From: Neodiprion pinetum
Lineage: Eukaryota; Arthropoda; Insecta; Hymenoptera; Diprionidae
Reading direction: 5' to 3'
NCBI RefSeq assembly: GCF_021155775.2
Contig: NC_060238.1
Coordinates: forward strand, 643,001 to 707,000
DNA: 64,000 nucleotides
Within the stretch, counting starts at the first letter, position 1, and the number at the start of each line of letters is the position of its first letter. Of this stretch, positions 23,414-35,271 are shown one piece after another. Made by a program: the position numbers and the translations under genes. Below the pieces are notes generated by a model that was not told the origin of the DNA, made no database searches, and saw nothing but the letters and a program-made list of their open reading frames with translations.

Positions 23414-25230
23414 AGAGAATCACTTTTTGCACAGTTATCACAATTAAGTTTGGGTCGGTGTTCCATTAGCCTGGAAACTTTCACGTTTTACCAATTTAGA
23501 AGGATGCAGCAGGCTAGGCGAAAGCCGCCGAGCTGGGTTAATATCACAGCCATGTAGAGGGTCTGCGGCACTCGGAGAGGATATGAAACAGATGACGGGC
23601 AACTCTGTTTTTACTGGCGTGGCCGCTAGGCCAGGAGGTACCCCAGGTCCCAGCCGGGGCACATGTAATCCCGTCCCCTCGGCGGCCCCTCGCTTTGCTA
23701 AATAATACCCCTTTCTCCGCAGTCAGACGAACTTTTACCCCATGTTGTCGGTACCGGACTGACTCTACCTGACAGGACTTTGTTCAGTAAGGCAACGTTA
23801 CTAACCCACGAAATTGTGCCTCCTTATTTACACTTCTACGAGTTGAGCGTGGAAGGAGAGCGCGTCTCCAATTTCTGCATCCGCGACGGAGTAAGTGGAC
23901 GGGGGGTGATTTTTTTTTTCTACGCAAAATCGATTATCAGCAGTAGGTGAGACTATTTGAAGAGTCCGGCATCGAGTTCCTTACTGAATTCTTTAGAAGA
24001 AGATATTTTCGTCGCGGTTGATCGACGGTCAGGCAATTTGAACGAGTAATGACGTCACATCTCAGCTTTACGAGCCATCTATCGCACCGTTCTTGGCACA
24101 CCAACCGTCCTTCCTTCTGCCCTTTCCCTCTATCCTCCTCGTTCCTTCACTGCAGGGCTGTATAAAGGGTTCCCTGTGCAATAGACCTCCGAGTCCGAGT
24201 TCTTTGGAGTCAAGTTTCTCCCGAGGAACGAACAGAATCGTAAAGCTTTTATTTTCGAAGACGCGGGTCCGCGAGTCGAGGGTGACTGCGCAGATAACGC
24301 GAGTCCACCGAGCCATGGACCACGGACGCTGAATTTTATTTCCTTATATTTATATAAATTTTTATCAGCGAAAAATAGTGTCATAAAAACCTTTAACGAG
24401 CTCACGCTGCGTAACCCAGGAAAAATGTCGACTGACTATCGCATAGAGTGGTGCTGGATGTAAAGGCCTACGTCGAAAATCATGTTTATCAATGGCAAAA
24501 ATCTAAACTGTTCGTATATTCTAAGCTCGTATCGCGGGACACGTTCCGTTCGATTGGTTCGGGGATAAGAGCCGGGGACACAGAGAGCGGGCGTAAGTTT
24601 AGATCCAGGTCCAAACTCTAATCGAGGGTTCCCTGGACCGTGTAATCGAAGAAACGGCCGAGTCCAGCACCGTCACGTCGCCAATGCCAACACAGCAGCA
24701 GTACCACCATCACCGCTAACACGAGCCTGCGAGTGTAGTGAGTATAAGTAAAAAAAAAAAAAAAAAACAACTCGTACACGTCGACTGTTAATTGACGAAA
24801 CAGCCGGTGCGAAGCAACGAAAACAGAAAGTGGCTAATGACAAACCGGTGCGAGAGGAATTGCATGGTAATCTAATCACTTGTTAGATTATAATATCGAG
24901 AGCACGGGATACCTATGCTTATTCCTTTCAACCTCGTATGGAAGTCTTCTTGTAAGACGTTCAACAAATCGTTTGGCTGGCTCCGTACGCGGTAGGTGCA
25001 GAATTATACTGCCACAATTTGGGTATTTGTATAATTTCGTATACGTTCCAATTGCGTTGAGATAGTGAATTTGTAGGCGAACCGTGTCTAATAGCGTCGG
25101 ACTATATATTTACGGCAATAACGATATCGTCCAAGTATTAGGAAATCGATTCAACATTGGTCACTGGTGGAGGCTTTGTTTTTCACTCGAGGAAGTACAA
25201 CCGTTGGTGCAGCGGACGTCGGAGCTAGAA

Positions 25231-25455
25231 ATGGTTTATACGAATATGTTGTTAACAATACACCTCAGTGACAACGATATACATATAACGTATAGATTTA
25301 CTTCTGTCCGCGTCTGCGAAGTCACGGCAAAACTCTTCATTGTCGTCGTCGTATGTCCACTTATATTCCAGCTACTCAATTTTTCCTTTTACTTCACTCA
25401 GGGCTGTCGGTTATATGTAAGTATAGTATACCTATATCGTAACGCCTTGCGGTGA
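25231..25455 (+). CDS. Short membrane-protein-like frame containing a possible 15-base microexon
   Basis: ATG at 25231 begins MVYTNMLLTIHLSDNDIHIT and the frame runs 74 codons to TGA. A hydrophobic span (LFIVVVVCPLIFQLLNFSFY) could cross a membrane. The frame is open upstream to 25069 without another ATG. The hydrophobic span lies on a pyrimidine tract that ends ttcactcag at 25401. This is followed by 15 bases (25402-25416) and gtaagtata, so the region may instead be an intron end with a microexon. The two readings are incompatible in function. No family recognised. Confidence 0.13.
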   Translation: MVYTNMLLTIHLSDNDIHITYRFTSVRVCEVTAKLFIVVVVCPLIFQLLNFSFYFTQGCRLYVSIVYLYRNALR

Positions 25456-28400
25456 TTCTTACTCAGATAAGCTTTTTATTTATTTTTTATCAAACGAATG
25501 GACGGCCGCGGTCCATGCTTCCTGTATGGTATATGTAACACACTGCAGCGTCGCCGTGACGACGAAACTACGCTTTGGGCGTAGATGCCAATCACAGATT
25601 ACCTCGTTTAATTTGAAAACGCACAAGCGAGCGAAAGAAAATGAAAGAAATTGAAACGGTTTCCTCGGAAAGATTCGCCGTTATACACAACTACACGGAT
25701 AATATTATATCACATTACTGCAAAGTGAGAATTATGCTGCTAAATTTCAATTTGATTGGTCCATTTGAAATCATTATCAATTGTCTTAACAGTTTTTCGA
25801 ATATATGAAATCGCTGTGACTATAGAAAATTTGTTGAGCCATCGAGAGGAAAGTGTTTCGTAGCTAGCTGCCTGACCGGCAAGAAACGCAGGGAAAGACG
25901 TGAAAGGGATGCCCGGCAGGGCGGCTACTCGTCGGGAGCATCATCGATAGGTGGATGAAATAAACCTACATCCCCGCGTCCTCCGAGAGTAGGTACGCGC
26001 GTGGATACCTAATATAGCTTTTCCCCTTGTACCGCGTATTCGCTAGGGGTTTGGCGACTTGAATTCCTAACCGGGAAAGGGGGCACGGAGCGGGCGCAGT
26101 GTGAGGTCGAGACCCGAGCCTGATGGATGGCGCCGGCCGAGACGAGCGAGCATCCAGCGAACCGCCGCGAACATGGCGAGCAAACGTCAGCCTCTCTCCT
26201 TTCATCTCCTCTCCTACCCTGTACAGATAGACCCAGTCGTGCCTGACTGCGTGCGGCACATATTCATACCAATGTATACCTGCTGTGCGGGCGCACCGAG
26301 GCTTATTCGTAGATGCACATAAGCGACCCTTTATTTTTCCGTAACGCTCGACGCGAGGAAGGGTCAGGGTCATTTTCGATCGGTCGTCTAAAAACGGCCA
26401 AGTATTTATAGATCGGTATCAGTTGAGTTTAATTTTCCGACGCTGCATGAAAAAGTTGCCGACGTTGTGCTGCGCCCTCGGCTAATGTCGTTCGATTCTA
26501 TCTCCAGCCTGCAATCGGATAGTACGAATTGTATAATAAAGGTATAAATACAACGGAATGATATGAAAACGAGCAATCACAGCTGTTCTTATAACAGCGA
26601 AGGGAAATCGGTACAATTGAAGATCGAAATAATTACTTACTGCGGAGCGTATAGAATACTCGACGTGGCTGGGCATAGCGAACGAAAAACATATCCCAGG
26701 TCGATTTATCTTGAAATCCATTTCCTGTACACATATCGTTTGCAATTATAGGTGGTATACCTTACCTCCTGGCTGACGGAATATCAGAGATACAATATCA
26801 ATCGCCCTTGTCACTGATCAAGGTTTCGTTCCCGGTCACGTAGCAACGTCTGATTATACAGACTCGTCCAGCCAATCTCCATTGTGTTCTCTTTGTACGT
26901 TCGTTTTATTAATTTTATTTTTTATCGCGACAACGAAAAGAAGGACGCAATCGAAAAAGTTCGCACGAGGGTATCTTGCGAACCGCGCACTGCAGCAACG
27001 CCGTCGATAATCCACGTACTTGGTTAGCCTTACATTTCCGGGACTCGATGCCGCAGCATCGGGGATTGCCTTTGATGTAGGTAGGTACGTGATTGAATAA
27101 TGGCCCTTCTATCCCAGTATCCGATCGTGAGAGAATTCGCATCTTATTTCCTAGATAATTGCGACAACTGACCCCTCCTGCTCGCCGCTACTCCTCCTCC
27201 CTCCTTTACATCTTTGCAGGAACCGTGGCGGATCTGGTACTACGCGACTAAATCTTTTATTCCCTATACTGCTGCATACGCGACACGCGTACACGGCATA
27301 ACGAATGCGTGAACGTATAACAATATAGTGTACGCGGCGCGCGGGTACAAGGTATACGGTGGATTGCACGAGCGAGAGAATAAATTGTTGCCAATAAGGG
27401 AAGGAATAACGGAGAGGAATGGAGACGAGAAAGCTTGTCTACATTTGTGCGAGGATGTAGGAAAAAAGGGACCGAGCGAGACCCGAGAGAGGACGTATGT
27501 ATAAAGTAAACGTAATATAAATGTTAAAATCAATCCGCTCTCCAGACGGAGCTGCTCGCGGATATACATGGGGGAAAACGTAAGACGCGAACCCACCACT
27601 CGACGATTCACGAACGCACACACGGATACCTATAAAATTCTTACCGAACGAGCAATAAGAAGGAGCAAAAAATAAAAATAAAACTGGATAAAAAGTAAGC
27701 ACGGAACAAAATAAAAGGCAGAGCCGGAGATTACTTATAGTTCTTCCGAGCCGAGGCTCTTCTTCTTTATATGCCAAGTTTTAGTCGGCCAGGCAGTACA
27801 GGCCCGGTCGAGCCGCACGTGTTTTGCAAACGCTGCCTTCATCGCTGCTGGGTCAACCGTATATATAAGCTTCTTATCCATCTCCCTCTCCCTCTCCCTC
27901 TCCCTCTCCCTCTCCTTACTCCCTCTCTTTTATTCTTTCTTCTCTCGGCTTGCCTCGCCTCGACCCCTCGCTTTCTCGCCGCATTCGGCCGATTCGCTCG
28001 CTCGCTCGTTCTCAGTCTCGTCTCACGTTCCAGTTACACAACAGCCGTCTGTCCGGATTCGTTCGCGGAATCGCAACACGTGCTGGTCGGCCTTATAGTC
28101 CACACGTGTATCCCGTCGACGCAGGCACCCCCTGTCCGTGTCCGGTTCAGACTAAACCAAAGAAACGATCGCGCCGATTGATGCCTGACCGTATCACCAT
28201 AGTTGGACAAACTCATTTTGGATAGTTGACAGGTACGGCGAATGAATAAAGGAAAAAATCAAATGAGTCGCGGGGCTGCGGATGACGGATTTTAGGAGAC
28301 ATATGCAGACATCCAGCGGCTTCGCGTTTGCAAATATTTCAATTTTCTCACTCACTTCCTTCTCGTGGGGCAATAGTTGGCGTCTCATCCCAACAACTAC

Positions 28401-28640
28401 TCGTACACTGTCGTACGTATATTCGATTTTCATTATTTCTCGAAGGAAGAGCAAGAGTCACGCCGGTAAACGAGGTGGTCCTCTTCTACCATCCTTTAAT
28501 TTTCTCCTTACTCCCTGTTCCTCGCGTCCACCGTCATTCGATAAAGATAAATTGTTCGATACCTGCACACTCATGTTTAGTTACAGCAATAAGACCTGCG
28601 TTTTGTTTTGTTGAATCTGATTTTTTTCTTACAACTGCAG
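25456..28640. other. No recognisable gene
   Basis: The stretch contains a TCTCCC hexamer tract at 27881-27915, preceded by TATATAAG at 27861-27868. A T-rich minus-strand frame near 27439-27777 gives hydrophobic residues but begins without ATG. A 28-base minus segment at 26641-26668 has tolerable splice sites but three open frames, and was rejected. Confidence 0.5.
27881..27915. repeat. (TCTCCC)n hexamer repeat
   Basis: Nearly six perfect hexamers. Confidence 0.95.
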
Positions 28641-28671
28641 GAGAAAGATGTATTTCCTAATGGAAATATTG
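28641..28671 (+). CDS. Candidate 31-base microexon
   Basis: Acceptor gatttttttcttacaactgcag ends at 28640 and donor ATTG/gtaaat follows at 28672. Two of three frames are open: EKDVFPNGNI or RKMYFLMEIL. The local sequence is AT-rich on both sides, as around true insect exons. No neighbouring exon could be linked, so the gene is unknown. Confidence 0.2.
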
Positions 28672-30156
28672 GTAAATAAGTTTGGAACATATGTACCTAG
28701 TCTACGTACCTATTCCCTTTGTGAGGTATTATTGTAACGAACATCTTGGAATATTTGAAAGCTAAATCTTATTAAACGGGAAGATGATTTCGCTGGTTTT
28801 ATAGTTTGCCATATCTTTTCTGCGCGTGATAAATATTGAAACAAAGACAGAGACGGACAGAGGAAGGGAGAGAGAGAGAAAGAGAAAGAAAGAAAGAGAG
28901 GACGAGTCGTCGTTCCCGTAGCCTCGAAAAGGCTTAAAGCGCTCCGGTAATTATACGTTCCAGTAGCTTTCGAAAGAGAATTCATTTATGCAGGAACGCA
29001 AGCGGCTCGGCACAAAAATAAGAGATGAAGATTAAAACGAAACACCTGGTGCTCTCTGGCTGGGGAAGTGAAGATGGCGAAAATAAAAGACGACAGGCAG
29101 GCAAAGAGGGCTCTTCGTTATTATTAGTATCATTGTCATTATCGTTATTATCGTGACTGAACGGTGATATTCGAACAGAATTGTATGAATAAACCTCCGT
29201 GACACGGGATGGGAAAATTCGTATATCTTCCATCCTCCGATGGAGCTGCATGGCTGCGCGAACAGTGAGGTGCGTATCACGGTGGGTCAGGTCGTCCGCG
29301 CAGTTCCATGACGATTTCCGTGGTATAAGCCTCGCACAAGGCGAACCGTTCCTCAAAGACGTAGGCAACCGCCTTCTCTGGACCCGCGGGACCTTCGGGA
29401 ATCCATTAACTATTTGGTCGACAGCCTAGGGGGGAAATCGTGGCTGAATCGCAGGGAAGGAGACACGGGGAAAGGTCTTGGCCTGCTTAGAAAGACCGGC
29501 TGGCACTTCCACTCCTCGCTCGTTTAATATACGATCTTATCCAAACACGGAATCTGTACCTAGAATCGTACGTTGGGAAAAAACGTCGAAAGTCGAATTC
29601 CGATCGCTCCGTCAGCTCTGAAATTTACTATGGAAAACGCGAAACTGTGACGGTCATGGTCTCGTCGTGCACATACCTGCGATTACACATCTACGTGCGA
29701 AAGTATAATCGTACACGCAAATCTCATCTCGGTCACGTAAAATATTTACATCCTTTTTCCGTATGAAAATAATCTTCTCGCTGCATGTATGCGCGTAGAC
29801 TGCAGAGACACGGGAATCACATGATATGCGTGTGCGCTCACGTATTCATTCGCAATGTACGTATACGTACGTGCCCGCGTGACTCTTTTGTATACGGTGA
29901 AATCCCGTACCTACCGCTTCACTTAGAATAAATGGCGTTAGCTCTCAGCCTCCCGCTGGCGTGCCTAATATACGACAAAGCCTAAAACGGAGTAACAATA
30001 AGCATCTCAAGGCGTCTATTCCACCGTCTCGATTGTTCGCTTCAACCTCTGATGCGGCTGCACTCCCCGTAGCAGAAAGAGGCAGGCGCACTAACCTTGT
30101 CTTACTTTAGGAATTTATCATTCCCGACGGTCGGTAGAAGGCCGGATGAGATATAG

Positions 30157-30922
30157 CGCGGCTTCGGTGTTTTATTTCGGCCGGTCAACCGTTACTACTT
30201 AACACTAGTCCGAGGTAAACTCCGCGCACGTTGCGTTGACGAAATCGACGTGTCAATCGGTCATCACCGCGGCTGCTACTTTTCTCACGGCTATTTCACA
30301 ACCCCAGAGGCGGCGGGTCAATCCGGGGTGAACCCGCCGACGTGGCTCAAGTCCTCCACTCGAGGTCTCCACCTCGGAGAGCTTGGAACAACAACCGACC
30401 GAACGAACGTACGTATGTGTATAATTGAGTGAAACTCGACGCACAAGCCGCTATGAAAATAAGACACAAGAGCACCGGGGTACACGGAATCGAAATTCAT
30501 TTCTTCTCTCTTCTTTTTCCCATGTTAAACGTTATTGTTATCGTCAGTGTTACAATAAACGGATCGCGGGGTTCGAGGCTACATCCTCGGAACTCCGAGA
30601 TATTCCGTTTCACAATCAGCTTTACAGCGAATTAAGATTGCCTCCGCGTGTCAAGGGGCGACGAATCGATACCGCGGAACGATCCTCTGCCATTGAAATT
30701 TCTGATAAGACAGTCGAGAGGTCCCAGGTGTTTTTACGGGTCTCGCGAAATATTCATGGTTCGCCAATTCATTGCACGCGCCTTTCATTTTCAAGAGTCC
30801 GCCGTCGCATGTACGGGAAGATGAAAAATATCAAATATCCGCATCGCACCAGGAGAAAATTAATCGGAATAACGCGGAAAGACAAGGGGCAAGCCAGCAG
30901 TGTGTACGTCGAACAATATTAG
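30157..30922 (+). CDS. Candidate two-exon coding segment, about 208 codons, start missing
   Basis: Open frame 30157-30408 ends at donor gtacgtatg in phase 0. The 139-base intron carries a long pyrimidine run (tttcttctctcttctttttccc) and ends ttatcgtcag at 30547. Exon 2 resumes in the same frame, starting CYNKRIAGFEATSSELRDIP, and runs 124 codons to TAG at 30920-30922. A possible donor after TCCCAG at 30727 would shorten it to exactly 60 codons. The first part includes SIGHHRGCYFSHGYFTTPEA. There is no ATG in the first part and no clear acceptor before it, so the 5' end is unknown. The exon 2 frame is also open through the proposed intron. No family recognised. Confidence 0.18.
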
Positions 30923-31321
30923 CAACGTATACCGTATATAATAGTGAGATATTGTTTCGATTGATGCCGGATGGAAGAAACGATAATGCAGCAACAAGAG
31001 TGTGAGAATCAAGATTGGGCAAGTTGAAATTCCGTATCCTAGATCAGGAACTTCCATCTCCGCCACCAGCTCGACCTCGAATGTGTAGGTAACGCTGCTC
31101 GCTCGTGTGCCTACGTGATTAGTGATTGGTGGACGGATGTGTGCGAGGACCGTTCTTCTCTGCGGATAACGCCTGATTACATTAGCCAGCCACTCGGTAG
31201 ATGAATGCTCTTGTAATTGCACGCCCGGTAGGATCATTGGCGATGATTTATATAATGACCACGTGAAACCCGTCATTAGAGTCCCTTCTACGGTCCCAGT
31301 GTGTGGCGTCGACGTAGGCAT
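30860..31321 (-). CDS. ATG-initiated frame of 153 codons, possible membrane protein
   Basis: Minus-strand frame starting MPTSTPHTGTVEGTLMTGFT and ending in TAA. It contains a segment SSVTYTFEVELVAEMEVPDL of good coding appearance, then a hydrophobic stretch CPILILTLLLLHYRFF that could be membrane-spanning. It is open a further 17 codons upstream without ATG. Its 3' end overlaps that of the plus-strand candidate 30157-30922 by about 60 bases, so at most one of the two extents is likely right. No family recognised. The length is within what chance could give in this window. Confidence 0.2.
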   Translation of the reverse strand: MPTSTPHTGTVEGTLMTGFTWSLYKSSPMILPGVQLQEHSSTEWLANVIRRYPQRRTVLAHIRPPITNHVGTRASSVTYTFEVELVAEMEVPDLGYGISTCPILILTLLLLHYRFFHPASIETISHYYIRYTLLILFDVHTAGLPLVFPRYSD

Positions 31322-31956
31322 ACGCCGCGTGCGTGTGTCTCGTGCAGCGTGTGGAGGTACACACGCGCTCAATGAACGTCCGGGCCCGCCTTACTAGCCG
31401 TTGCCTCTCCTTCCACGTAGAGGAAACCCGAGCGCTGCAGCATCTCGCCGTCTCCCTTCGTCCCTGCTTTCCTCGTAGGCACGGCACCCACGATGAGTGG
31501 CCGATAAAGAGGGAGAAAACAAGAGAATTATCGATTCATCACACTCGTGTCCTGCAGTATATGCGGGAAGGTGTGCGATCCACGTATGCGCTCGATACGA
31601 ACAATGCGCGTAGGTGCACGCAATTTCTGATCATGATTCCTGAAAGATCGATGAAGGGATTCTTCCACCTTGGACTTCTTTGCTTTAAACACCGGTGAGA
31701 TTCCGTGCAACGGAGCATCCTGCGATGCAGACATCACGTAGCCCTCGCCAAGTAGCTTGAATCCGTTTTACGGGTCTAATCAGCGCTGTCAAAAACCCTG
31801 CGGACATTCTTGATTCTCTTGTACAGGTGCAAGAATTATATGGGCTAGGCAACGCACCGCAGATAATCGTCGGCAATCTGCGTAGTCGGATATCGAGGTG
31901 CCTCCTGCAAAGGGCTCGCGAAGTAGTTACGGCATCAGGTTTATCGTATCATCGGC

Positions 31957-31970
31957 GGGGGGGGGGGGGG
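31957..31970. repeat. Poly-G run, 14 bases
   Basis: Fourteen consecutive G. Confidence 0.97.
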
Positions 31971-32460
31971 TCAAGCTTATCTTTTGGTGTCCTATTAAAA
32001 TACGGTTGAGCTTCTTCGGCTTGTTTAGGCTTGACCGCGTTTCGAACTTCTATAATATATATCTCGCGAGTCTCTCGACTCTGTGTAACTGCACAGCACG
32101 GGGGGACAAGAGGGATTATTTTTCTAGCTACTTTATGGAGCGATAAAACACACGCTTTTTATACGTGTCGTAAAACCTTCCCTCCTTCCCTTACCCGTAC
32201 TCTTCCTCCTCCTTCTCCTCCTCTGCATCTCTTTCTCGGAGGCGAGAGAGGAACGGGATGCAACGCCGCGGATCGCTTATATGCGTGCCAAATTGCTACG
32301 CGGAGGCTACCGCACTCCTCCGCGTTGACTTGTCATTTACGCTTCGTTCGCAATTCTTAGTATCACCTCTTCCCCGAGTCTTGCCGCTCACCTGCAGCAG
32401 AATGCTCTTCTTCTTTATTATTCGACGCGGTTTTTTTTTCTCAATTCTCATTCACCCCAA

Positions 32461-33009
32461 CTACGACGACCAGCAAGATGATGTAATAAGGAAAGATCGA
32501 AGTTCGCGGAAAATTGGTCCATTCATCAGTGTATATGAGTATGGATGGTAGACTCGTTCGACGAGGGGGCGTGGATTTCTTCTCGAGAAGTCGTAGAGTC
32601 GACTATTTGCTGCGGTAGTGCGGAATAGGTACGTCTGGCGTATCGCTCCAAAAACGTTCGCTAACGAGCTCCTGTGATGACGAAGAGAGCGTTGCTCAGA
32701 ATGACGTCGGAGCTGCGCACGTCTCTTTAGAACTTTGGGCCAGCCCGCGTGTCCTCCTCCTCCCCATCCCCCGGCCTGACATGCATGACGATGTGGGTAT
32801 GTATGCTCGAGGTTTCGTTCGCGAGGTCCCTCTTTACACTCGCTGGACGCGCCGCGCCGCGCCGCGGAGACGAGATTAAGGCGGTATTGTGTTAGCGAGG
32901 ACAATGGGGTGTTTGTGCCACATTCCCTCGCCCGCGGTATCTCGTCAACGGTGAACGAATAAGCTTTGCAGGGGGCGTGGTGAGGGGGCCGCGGCACCGT
33001 GTGCAGCAT
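32461..33009 (-). CDS. ATG-initiated frame of 182 codons, hypothetical
   Basis: Starts MLHTVPRPPHHAPCKAYSFT with A at -3 and ends in TAG. The middle has a glycine run (GGWGGGG) encoded by GGA repeats. The C-terminal third (NVFGAIRQTYLFRTTAANSR, then NGPIFRELRSFLITSSCWSS) has the more protein-like composition. There is no signal peptide or transmembrane span. Plus-strand frames overlap the 3' end. It is one of the longest non-repetitive ATG frames in the window, but GC-rich DNA makes such frames common. No family recognised. Confidence 0.2.
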   Translation of the reverse strand: MLHTVPRPPHHAPCKAYSFTVDEIPRARECGTNTPLSSLTQYRLNLVSAARRGASSECKEGPRERNLEHTYPHRHACQAGGWGGGGHAGWPKVLKRRAQLRRHSEQRSLRHHRSSLANVFGAIRQTYLFRTTAANSRLYDFSRRNPRPLVERVYHPYSYTLMNGPIFRELRSFLITSSCWSS

Positions 33010-34197
33010 CTTTGTTCGTCGCGGGTTGAAGAGCCTTTGGGAGAACTCGTTGATTATCGCGCGGAGACCGCAAGCTCTCCGTTATATTCTCAACCGGACT
33101 TGAATGTGTGCGTTTCTCTCTGTCTCTCGGTGTGTGCGTGCGTGCTTAAGAGCCTCTGCAGCAGCTACTGCGCGAGTTGGTAAAAACGTGCACCGAGTGC
33201 AAATCCTTACCACGCTGCGACGCAATGAGTTCTCTTCCCTCCCTCTCGCCGTCTCTCACAATCAGAGAAGTTTCGTCTTTCGTCGTCGTTCTCAGCTTGG
33301 AAATCCGCGTCTGTCAAATTAAGGACGGCGCCGTATTATTTCATCCTTTACATTCCCCCCGGGTGAAGGGACTACATGTATATTTTCCTTTGCTCCGAGA
33401 CGACCCGGATGCCGACGCCTGCCGCCGCCACCGCTGCCGTGCCGAGGTCATCCCGAGGAATCAGATAACCGATGACCCCAGGAAATCTAGAAATCACTGC
33501 TCCGTTACAGTACACGTTCTTCTATGCATGTACGGAGTTGACAGATCGATCGAATTGTAATATAGTTGGGAGCAGAGCTCTGACTTTGTCACCCGGAGAT
33601 CCGGTTACTTTTGAATTTTATTCAGGAAGTACGAGCGGTTGGACGACTCGATCGGGGTCGCGGTCATGGCGCCGCGTGGGTTAGATTCATACATGTACAA
33701 TCTATACACCTCTTTGTATCTCCTTGCTGCTATAGACACTGAATATCTAGCCAAGATGGCAAGCACCAAAGTACGTAGGTACACGTGAGGAGCTGGACTC
33801 TGACCAATTCAAGGTAACCCGTGTCGTCTGCAACGCAGGTTAAACAGATGGTAGCAGAAGACACCGCATCGGTAGCCTTGAATCGGTCAGAATTCACTTT
33901 CCTTGTAGGTATAGCTACGTCTGTGAGGCACGTCCTTGCGTCATACGTATCTAAGACCACCGGGCTCCTTAAATATACACGGAGGAGTTCGAAGCAGCGT
34001 CTCCGATCAGATTCAAACTTCAGTCGACGTACCTAGACGCGGGAATTTCAATTTGCCCCGGTAAATGAAATTAGTAAATTTACGAGCGAACGGAATTATT
34101 CCAACAGACTGAAAGATGACGGCGTTACTGCGGCTTCCTACTACTTCGCAGGGATGGCAAAGTGCGGACGGTTCTTGGTGACCTGTTATATTATTGA
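33010..34197. other. No recognisable gene
   Basis: GC-rich noncoding sequence. Just to the left, 32847-32866 holds a GCCGC pentamer run. Short frames here lack splice or start support. Confidence 0.5.
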
Positions 34198-34209
34198 TTG
34201 ATTTTCGAG

Positions 34210-34521
34210 TCAATCAACGAAGGTGCGGATGCTGGCAAGTCTCCCAGAGGGTATGAGGCATTTACAGCCGATTGTAGTTACAGTCAGCGCAGTTGCGCCA
34301 ACGGCGACATTGTCAAATTTCATTCCAATCCGCCTGTGGAGAAGGAGAAGAAGAAAAAGAAGACGAAGGTGCAGAAAGAGAAACTAGAGAGAAACAGAGC
34401 AATCGCGTTTGAAAAATCAAGAGGCGCGAATTCTCCCAGCAGAGCGCGTTCCTACGCTCTCCGTTTGGTTCGAACTCCTTCTGCCGTTCACTGCCGGCGT
34501 ATCATCGATTCTCGATATTAG
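34210..34521 (+). CDS. Candidate exon with lysine-rich segment, doubtful
   Basis: An open frame of 103 codons to TAG follows a mediocre acceptor (gattgattttcgag, ending 34209). It begins SINEGADAGKSPRGYEAFTA. A block of Lys/Glu near the middle (EKEKKKKKTKVQKEKLE) comes from GAA/AAG-rich DNA. It contains no ATG. A codon pattern with many G-first codons is the main support. No family recognised. Confidence 0.12.
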   Translation, partial: SINEGADAGKSPRGYEAFTADCSYSQRSCANGDIVKFHSNPPVEKEKKKKKTKVQKEKLERNRAIAFEKSRGANSPSRARSYALRLVRTPSAVHCRRIIDSRY

Positions 34522-35064
34522 GCAAGTTACAGTCATACGTCCCATCAGCGAGAATGAGAGAGACCATCCACTTTTCTGAGCCAAGCTATTGGAGCACGAC
34601 GCCTCGTTAAGACGTCGCGTCGCCTGACTCTGGGCTCACAGTTCCCCGACAATACGTATCCTATATATCACAAATAATACGTATACCCATACATGTAACG
34701 GACGGTGAAGTTATTACAATCGTACTCCGCTCGTATCTAGGAGCATTTCGGCTCTTCGGCTCTTCGAAGAAGCGGAGAATCCTACACGCCGCGGATGTGT
34801 ATGCGCGCCTACCGGAGCGAATAGGGTCTGCGGATCATTAGGTACACGAACGAGCACGTACAGCCATTCAAATACGTTTTCAAACACGCGAGCTAACCGA
34901 GTCGTCGTGTCCCCGAAGCTTTTTTTTCTTCCCCGAGATACCCCGTCCCCTCGTCCTCGTTTCTCGGACCCCATCTCCTGCTCCCGTTGTTCCTCGTCGC
35001 CGTTGCAGCGTCACTATACGCAATGTGTTATAGGTATATACGCATTGTTGCGACTGGATGATTG

Positions 35065-35271
35065 TCACGCGTCACCGCCTCGGCTAATGGCACTCCTCCC
35101 CAGTGTCACAAACGCGACCGGCAACGCTTTGCCCAAATTATGCACGCTCCTTGACGATGGAGAGATGTGATAAGACTCGTGCCGATTTATTATACCCCTC
35201 GGCCTGCGGTGCAATTCTTGTTCCACCGCTTTTAGCTTTTCCACTCCTCCGTCTTCTAGCTTCCGCTTCAT
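35065..35271 (-). CDS. Short basic ATG-initiated frame, 68 codons
   Basis: Starts MKRKLEDGGVEKLKAVEQEL, an amphipathic-helix-like N-terminus, and ends in TGA. The opposite strand here is a long pyrimidine tract ending attctttgcag/gtaatt at 35280. Lys/Glu/Gly codons on the minus strand are therefore expected from base composition alone. Low confidence. Confidence 0.1.
   Translation of the reverse strand: MKRKLEDGGVEKLKAVEQELHRRPRGIINRHESYHISPSSRSVHNLGKALPVAFVTLGRSAISRGGDA

Larger units (their letters stand above)
22370..25230. other. No recognisable gene; short GA and TA tracts
   Basis: The stretch holds a (GA)13 tract at 22670-22695 and the composite A/TA/T/GA tract at 23361-23413. The segment 24880-25065 reads in the same frame as the candidate at 25231, but two adjacent stops (TAG TGA, 25063-25068) separate them. 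No exon is supported by two splice sites. Confidence 0.5.

Noticed and set aside
23542..23553. TATCACAGCCAT, like the start of the miR-2/miR-13 family
   Set aside because: Only the 5' part matches and the upstream sequence lacks a complementary arm.
26641..26668. 28-base minus-strand microexon-like segment
   Set aside because: All three frames are open and the acceptor is only moderate.
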